From positions 1 through 35,207 of the forward strand of contig CANRPV010000002.1 in assembly GCA_947632575.1 (NCBI GenBank): a DNA stretch of 35,207 nucleotides, given 5' to 3'. This document shows positions 32,007-35,207 of this stretch, in pieces (position 1 is the stretch's first letter; each line of letters starts with the position of its first letter). Below the pieces are notes generated by a model. It was given only the letters and a program-made list of their open reading frames with translations, searched no databases and was not told the origin of the DNA. The position numbers were made by a program, and so were the translations under genes. Origin of the DNA: an uncultured Eggerthellaceae bacterium (GTDB lineage Bacteria > Actinomycetota > Coriobacteriia > Coriobacteriales > Eggerthellaceae).

Positions 32007-32102
32007 AGTGGATGTCTGAGCCAGATGCCATAGGGGGTATGTGGATATCCGAGCCATGCTCAGCAAGGGTATGAGAATGTCCGGGCAAGGCGCGGTAGGA
32101 AT
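32007..32102 (+). repeat. Three ~32-bp degenerate tandem repeats between feoB and the Cys-rich gene
   Basis: Units are 32007-32038, 32039-32070 and 32071-32102. Each runs A-x-G-x-G-(A/x)-AT(G/A)TC-(T/C)-G-(A/G)-G near its start and ends in a GGG-rich motif. The 191-bp gap 31969-32159 holds nothing else that I recognise apart from the RBS of the next gene. Confidence 0.55.
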
Positions 32103-32159
32103 GTGACTATCAAGAGGTTGAGGTAGACACGGAGATAGAGAGATATTGAAAGGTTTGAC

Positions 32160-32372
32160 ATGGAGACGTTAGCGTTTACCCCTGCGACCATAGTTTTGTT
32201 GGTGGTCATAGGCGCTTGGGCCGTTTGGGCCGTCAGACGCTTGACTTGCCGGGGGATGTGCGATTGTCATGATCACTGCGGGCAGGAAGGATGCGGAGGC
32301 GCTTGCAAGGCTTGCGCCAAGGCTGGTGCCTGTCCCGCCTGTAAACCGCTTGAGATCGGCATCAAGAAGTAA
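32160..32372 (+). CDS. FeoB-associated Cys-rich membrane protein
   Basis: 70 residues from ATG 32160 (GAAAGG, 6 nt upstream). One transmembrane helix (about 9-27) is followed by a cytoplasmic or periplasmic Cys cluster: CRGMCDCHDHCGQEGCGGACKACAKAGACPAC in pieces, ten cysteines in all. Size, helix and Cys pattern match the FeoB-associated family (PF12669), placed after feoB in many anaerobes. It may replace FeoC or pass Fe2+ on. Confidence 0.9.
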   Translation: METLAFTPATIVLLVVIGAWAVWAVRRLTCRGMCDCHDHCGQEGCGGACKACAKAGACPACKPLEIGIKK

Positions 32373-32419
32373 AACTCTCCGGCAGATTAATCGATGCGGA
32401 TTTATCGATGCTCTCCTTC

Positions 32420-32451
32420 CGGGTCGCGCGGCTGCAAGGCTGCGCGACCCG
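32420..32451 (+). terminator. GC-rich hairpin closing the feo unit
   Basis: CGGGTCGCGC (32420-32429) pairs perfectly with GCGCGACCCG (32442-32451) around a 12-nt loop. No T-run follows, so it may be a factor-dependent stop or a processing barrier between the feo genes and the regulator. Confidence 0.5.
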
Positions 32452-32492
32452 CTGCTATGGTAGTATAGGGATGTCGGAATAAGGAGGCCGCC

Positions 32493-32873
32493 ATGGAAAA
32501 GATATCCATGTCCCATGAAGATTATCTTGAAGCCATGGTCATGCTGGGTGCAACGCCAGAGCATCCCATACGCTCTGTCGATGTGGCTTCCAAATTGGGC
32601 GTATCAAAAGCCTCGGTCAACAAGGCGCTTTCGATTCTGAAAGAGAAGGGCTTCGCCGAACAGCCCTATTATGGGGATATCACGCTTACCGAAGAAGGCT
32701 TCGAATACGGAAACGCGGTGCTCAACCGCCACAACATGTTGCTCACCTTTTTAACCAAAGCCGTTGGTATACCAGCGGATCGGGCGGAAGTGGAAGCCTG
32801 CCTCATGGAGCATGCCATCAGTGATGAGTCTTTTGAGAAATGGTTCGCCTACGTAGAGGGACTTGGACTCTAA
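32493..32873 (+). CDS. DtxR-family metal-dependent transcriptional regulator (short)
   Basis: 126 residues from ATG 32493 with AAGGAGG, 5-nt gap. The winged helix-turn-helix is at about 10-70 (SHEDYLEAMVMLG ... IRSVDVASKLGVSKASVNKALSILKEKGF ... DITLTEEG), then the dimerisation/metal region with H79 (NRHNMLLTFLTKAVGI) and E-x2-C-x3-H (EACLMEHAIS), the typical DtxR/MntR ligands. It ends without a C-terminal SH3/FeoA-like domain, as in MntR-sized members. Located after the feo genes, it is the natural candidate to repress them through the GTTA-N8-TAAC sites. Fe versus Mn specificity is not decidable. Confidence 0.9.
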   Translation: MEKISMSHEDYLEAMVMLGATPEHPIRSVDVASKLGVSKASVNKALSILKEKGFAEQPYYGDITLTEEGFEYGNAVLNRHNMLLTFLTKAVGIPADRAEVEACLMEHAISDESFEKWFAYVEGLGL

Positions 32874-32947
32874 GGCCTCTTTCTCGCTGTCTTTCTCGGT
32901 TATATTTTGGTTCATTGGCGATAAGGACTCGATAATCCCAGATAGCT

Positions 32948-32975
32948 TGTGCTATGCTGATACCGCTCTAGCATA
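32948..32975 (+). promoter_or_regulatory. Candidate promoter of the divIC-like gene
   Basis: TTGTGC (32948-32953) and TAGCAT (32970-32975) with 16-bp spacing, 44 bp before the TTG start. Weak but in the right place. Confidence 0.3.
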
Positions 32976-33018
32976 AACACAACACTCAAACGCAATCGAT
33001 GCTAAAGGAGCGCACTTT

Positions 33019-34071
33019 TTGTCTGGATCAGATCACATGATCTCGTTCGCCGACGTTCGGCGTTCCTCCTCTCGTACAAGAGCTTCTACGCGTGGTGAAA
33101 ATCCCAATCGCTCTGCTTCGAGTTCTGATCTTTGGCGTGATCAGAGAAGAAATGCGACCGCATCGAGGGGAGTTGCTAGACCAAGAGGCGCCTCTTCGTC
33201 TCTCTATGGTGATGCATCCGTAATTGCGCGTTCGCGATCTGCGAGCTCACCGTACCCACAGCCTCGAGGTTCTTCGCGATCCGCGCGGGTTATCTCTCTG
33301 ACTCGGGAGCCAGGGCGTAGCAGCAGGCCTCAGAGAAAACAGAGTTTTGGCGCTCAGGATCCCTCATCTTATGAAGCCTTTGAAGCCGGTTCCCTCGAAC
33401 AATCACGAGAGCGCCTAATTACCGAAGAACGCCCCGAGGGTTCCTTGGCGAAATTACGTAATAAATGGGCCAAACGTCGGCGGGCTCACTCTAAAGCCAA
33501 GGCTGACCGGGAATTTTCCCGTCATTATGCTGACGATAAGCCCTCCGAGGAGTCGGCGGGCCCCAGGGCTGCACTCTATGAGGGTCAGATGGGTCGCAAG
33601 CACCGAAAAGCGGCTCGCCTGCAGAATTCCGCCAGCGGTTTTAAGGGAGCTTCAAAGGCCTCGCATCGCTTTAATGCTCAAGCGATTCTGAGCCGTCCGA
33701 AGCTCATCGTGATGCTTGCCGTCGTCTTAAGCCTCGTGGCGACGGGGGCTTTTCTCTATACGCCAGCGCGACAGTATTATCAGGAAATGCGAGAGCGGGA
33801 TCGTCTGCAGCTTGAAATAGCCGCGGTCTCGGCGCGCAACGACGGACTTCAGCAGGAAGTGAACAGCCTTTCTACTGAGGCGGGCATTGAGGATCGGGCG
33901 CGTAGCGAGCTCGGCTGGGTGAGAGAAGGAGAGCACGCGGTCTCCGTCAACGGCGTCGAGAAGGCCTCAGAGGAATCCCGTTTCAATGCCAATATCGTTT
34001 CTTCAGACATAAAGCCGCCGGAAACCTGGTATTCTCCCCTCCTTGATCCAATATTTGGCGTTTCTTCCTAA
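33019..34071 (+). CDS. Septum formation initiator family protein (FtsB/DivIC-like) with long basic N-terminus
   Basis: 350 residues from TTG 33019, 8 nt after AAAGGAG; ATG 33037 is an alternative. Residues 1-about 215 are Arg/Ser-rich, disordered and cytoplasmic. A transmembrane helix (about 231-250) is followed by a coiled coil (YYQEMRERDRLQLEIAAVSARNDGLQQEVNSL) and the conserved IEDRARSELGWVREGE block of FtsB/DivIC. It is a bitopic divisome protein acting with FtsL and FtsQ homologues. The N-terminal extension is far longer than in most family members (about 100-150 residues total). It is followed by a ppx-like gene, as commonly seen in actinobacteria. Confidence 0.9.
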   Translation: MSGSDHMISFADVRRSSSRTRASTRGENPNRSASSSDLWRDQRRNATASRGVARPRGASSSLYGDASVIARSRSASSPYPQPRGSSRSARVISLTREPGRSSRPQRKQSFGAQDPSSYEAFEAGSLEQSRERLITEERPEGSLAKLRNKWAKRRRAHSKAKADREFSRHYADDKPSEESAGPRAALYEGQMGRKHRKAARLQNSASGFKGASKASHRFNAQAILSRPKLIVMLAVVLSLVATGAFLYTPARQYYQEMRERDRLQLEIAAVSARNDGLQQEVNSLSTEAGIEDRARSELGWVREGEHAVSVNGVEKASEESRFNANIVSSDIKPPETWYSPLLDPIFGVSS

Positions 34072-34108
34072 CAATCAACCTTGAGTTGGGTCTAAGATTG
34101 GCCCACCG

Positions 34109-34127
34109 CTTAAGCTCGCGGCTTAAG
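34109..34127 (+). promoter_or_regulatory. Small perfect hairpin just before the ppx RBS
   Basis: CTTAAGC (34109-34115), TCGCG loop, GCTTAAG (34121-34127), directly followed by AGAGGAAG and the GTG start. It may modulate translation or be a weak attenuator; no T-run follows. Confidence 0.35.
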
Positions 34128-34140
34128 AGAGGAAGCAAAC

Positions 34141-35112
34141 GTGGAACTTTTAGATGGACGCTATTGCGCCATAGATATCGGTACGGTCACCACGCGTATG
34201 CTGATCGCCGATGTGGATAACAACCAGGTCGTTGACCTTGATCGCGAATACACCATTACCAACCTCGGTGAGGGGGGGGATGCCAGTGGTGTTTTGTCGC
34301 GTGAGGCGATGATTCGCGTCAATAAAGCCCTTGATCACTATCTGAGCATTCGCGATTCGTTTGAACTACCTGATGATTGTATGAAAATGGCGGTCATGGC
34401 CACATCGGCGGCACGCGATGCCGCGAATGCCGATGATTTTTCCGAGCTGCTGCGCCATCAGGGATTAAGCCTGAGTGTCATCTCGGGACAAGAGGAGGCG
34501 GCGCTTGGTTTTCTTGGCGCCTCGAAGGACTTTCTGGGCGAGTCACTTATAGTCGTCGATATTGGCGGAGGATCGACCGAGGTGGTCTGCGGCCGAGCGG
34601 GGTTTAAACCCGATAAAGCCCATTCGTTCAACATTGGTTGTCGTCGGGTCACTGAGCGTTTTCTTTATGAGGATCCTCTGAGCGTCGAGGAGGTCGAGGC
34701 GGCGCGTCATTGGATTCGAGGTGAATTCCAGCCCTACTTCGATGAAATTCATGAGGAATGCCAGCCTATCGATCGTCTGGTGGCGGTAGCGGGCACGGCG
34801 ACGACGGTGGTCAGTGTGCGCGATCAGATGGTGATCTATGACAGCGAACGTGTTCACAAGTCAGAGGTCTGGGAGAGCGAACTGGAGTCGGTGGCTCATG
34901 AGCTGATGAGCGTGCCGCTTGATAAGCGCTCTCAGATCGTTGGTCTTGAGCCAGGTCGTGCGCCGGTGATCTGCGCGGGCATGATAATTCTCGAAGAGGT
35001 GCTCAGAGCCGCTCAAATGGATCGTTTCACCGTAAGCGAAACGGATATTCTTCATGGGATGATCATGGAGACCGCCCGAAAGGCGGCCTTGGAAGTCAAA
35101 GCCGACAAGTAA
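34141..35112 (+). CDS. ppx: Ppx/GppA family exopolyphosphatase
   Basis: 323 residues from GTG 34141 behind GAGGAAG. ASKHA-fold phosphatase that removes terminal phosphate from polyphosphate and/or hydrolyses pppGpp. Motifs are phosphate-1 AIDIGTVTTRMLIADV (11-26), the catalytic-Glu region ISGQEEAALGF, phosphate-2 VVDIGGGSTEVV, FNIGCRRVTERF, VAGTATTVVSV, and the C-terminal SETDILHGMI. No C-terminal HD domain, as in the short actinobacterial Ppx form. It follows the divIC-like gene at 69 bp. Confidence 0.93.
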   Translation: MELLDGRYCAIDIGTVTTRMLIADVDNNQVVDLDREYTITNLGEGGDASGVLSREAMIRVNKALDHYLSIRDSFELPDDCMKMAVMATSAARDAANADDFSELLRHQGLSLSVISGQEEAALGFLGASKDFLGESLIVVDIGGGSTEVVCGRAGFKPDKAHSFNIGCRRVTERFLYEDPLSVEEVEAARHWIRGEFQPYFDEIHEECQPIDRLVAVAGTATTVVSVRDQMVIYDSERVHKSEVWESELESVAHELMSVPLDKRSQIVGLEPGRAPVICAGMIILEEVLRAAQMDRFTVSETDILHGMIMETARKAALEVKADK

Positions 35113-35130
35113 AGAATGATCTAAAAGAGC

Positions 35131-35207
35131 TGGTAGGGGCGAAGGGACTCGAACCCTTAAGCCTTGCGGCGGCGGATTTTAAGTCCGCTGCGTCTGCCAA
35201 TTCCGCC
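35131..35207 (-). tRNA. tRNA-Leu (anticodon TAA), 5' end cut by the window edge
   Basis: Minus strand. CCA is encoded at 35131-35133, the acceptor 3' strand is CGCCCCT, the T arm is present, there is a long variable arm (class II), and the anticodon loop contains TAA within ACTTAAAAT. The 5' acceptor strand and first D-arm bases lie beyond 35207. Confidence 0.95.

Noticed and set aside
31168..32088. 306-codon minus-strand frame opposite the feoB 3' part
   Set aside because: His/Ala-rich shadow of feoB; no homologous features and no RBS.

Overview
The window reads like a chromosome segment of a Coriobacteriia-type actinobacterium (Olsenella/Atopobiaceae/Collinsella-like). This is inferred from the gene set: type III glutamine synthetase, a cobalamin-riboswitch ECF transporter, a secretin-less Tad pilus locus, FeoA-FeoA-FeoB with a Cys-rich FeoB partner, TTG/GTG starts and purine-rich RBSs. 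No marker here fixes the species.

Layout: (1) 1-5324: the 3' part of a type III glutamine synthetase, then ilvE, a MATE/Wzx-like flippase and a DUF4013 membrane protein in tight succession. (2) 5420-6526 (minus): a membrane-anchored extracytoplasmic protein. (3) 6640-10759: a cobalamin riboswitch followed by a transcobalamin-C-terminal-like lipoprotein, EcfT, a fused double-ATPase EcfA and an S component; together these form a probable B12 uptake system. (4) 10760-12556: a gene-poor stretch with a double-glycine-leader peptide gene, one isolated 36-nt type II-like CRISPR repeat, a small ORF with a strong RBS, and tRNA-Val. (5) 12557-15139: a UvrA-like ABC protein lacking the UvrB-binding insertion. 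(6) 15404-25759: a long one-direction Tad pilus locus (CpaB, TadZ, TadA, TadB, TadC, Flp pilin, several TadE/pilin-like proteins, then accessory proteins including a DUF192 protein and a zinc-ribbon repeat protein). (7) 25869-28436: threonine synthase (minus) divergent from an SGNH hydrolase. (8) 28432-32873: ferrous iron uptake (feoA, feoA, feoB, FeoB-associated protein) with candidate metalloregulator operators and a short DtxR-family regulator. (9) 33019-35207: an FtsB/DivIC-like division protein with a long basic N-terminal region, a Ppx/GppA phosphatase and a truncated tRNA-Leu.

A recurring feature is short tandem duplication: 15-bp (five-codon) repeats inside two proteins, 36-bp repeats twice in the ECF operon (one set copying the EcfT start-codon region in frame), about 32-bp and about 15-bp degenerate repeats in feo intergenic gaps, and a duplicated 3' gene end at 5345-5445. 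The most interesting leads are these repeats, the orphan CRISPR repeat with its neighbouring small genes, the GTTA-N8-TAAC sites before the feo genes, and the 154-bp out-of-frame tadA/tadB overlap.
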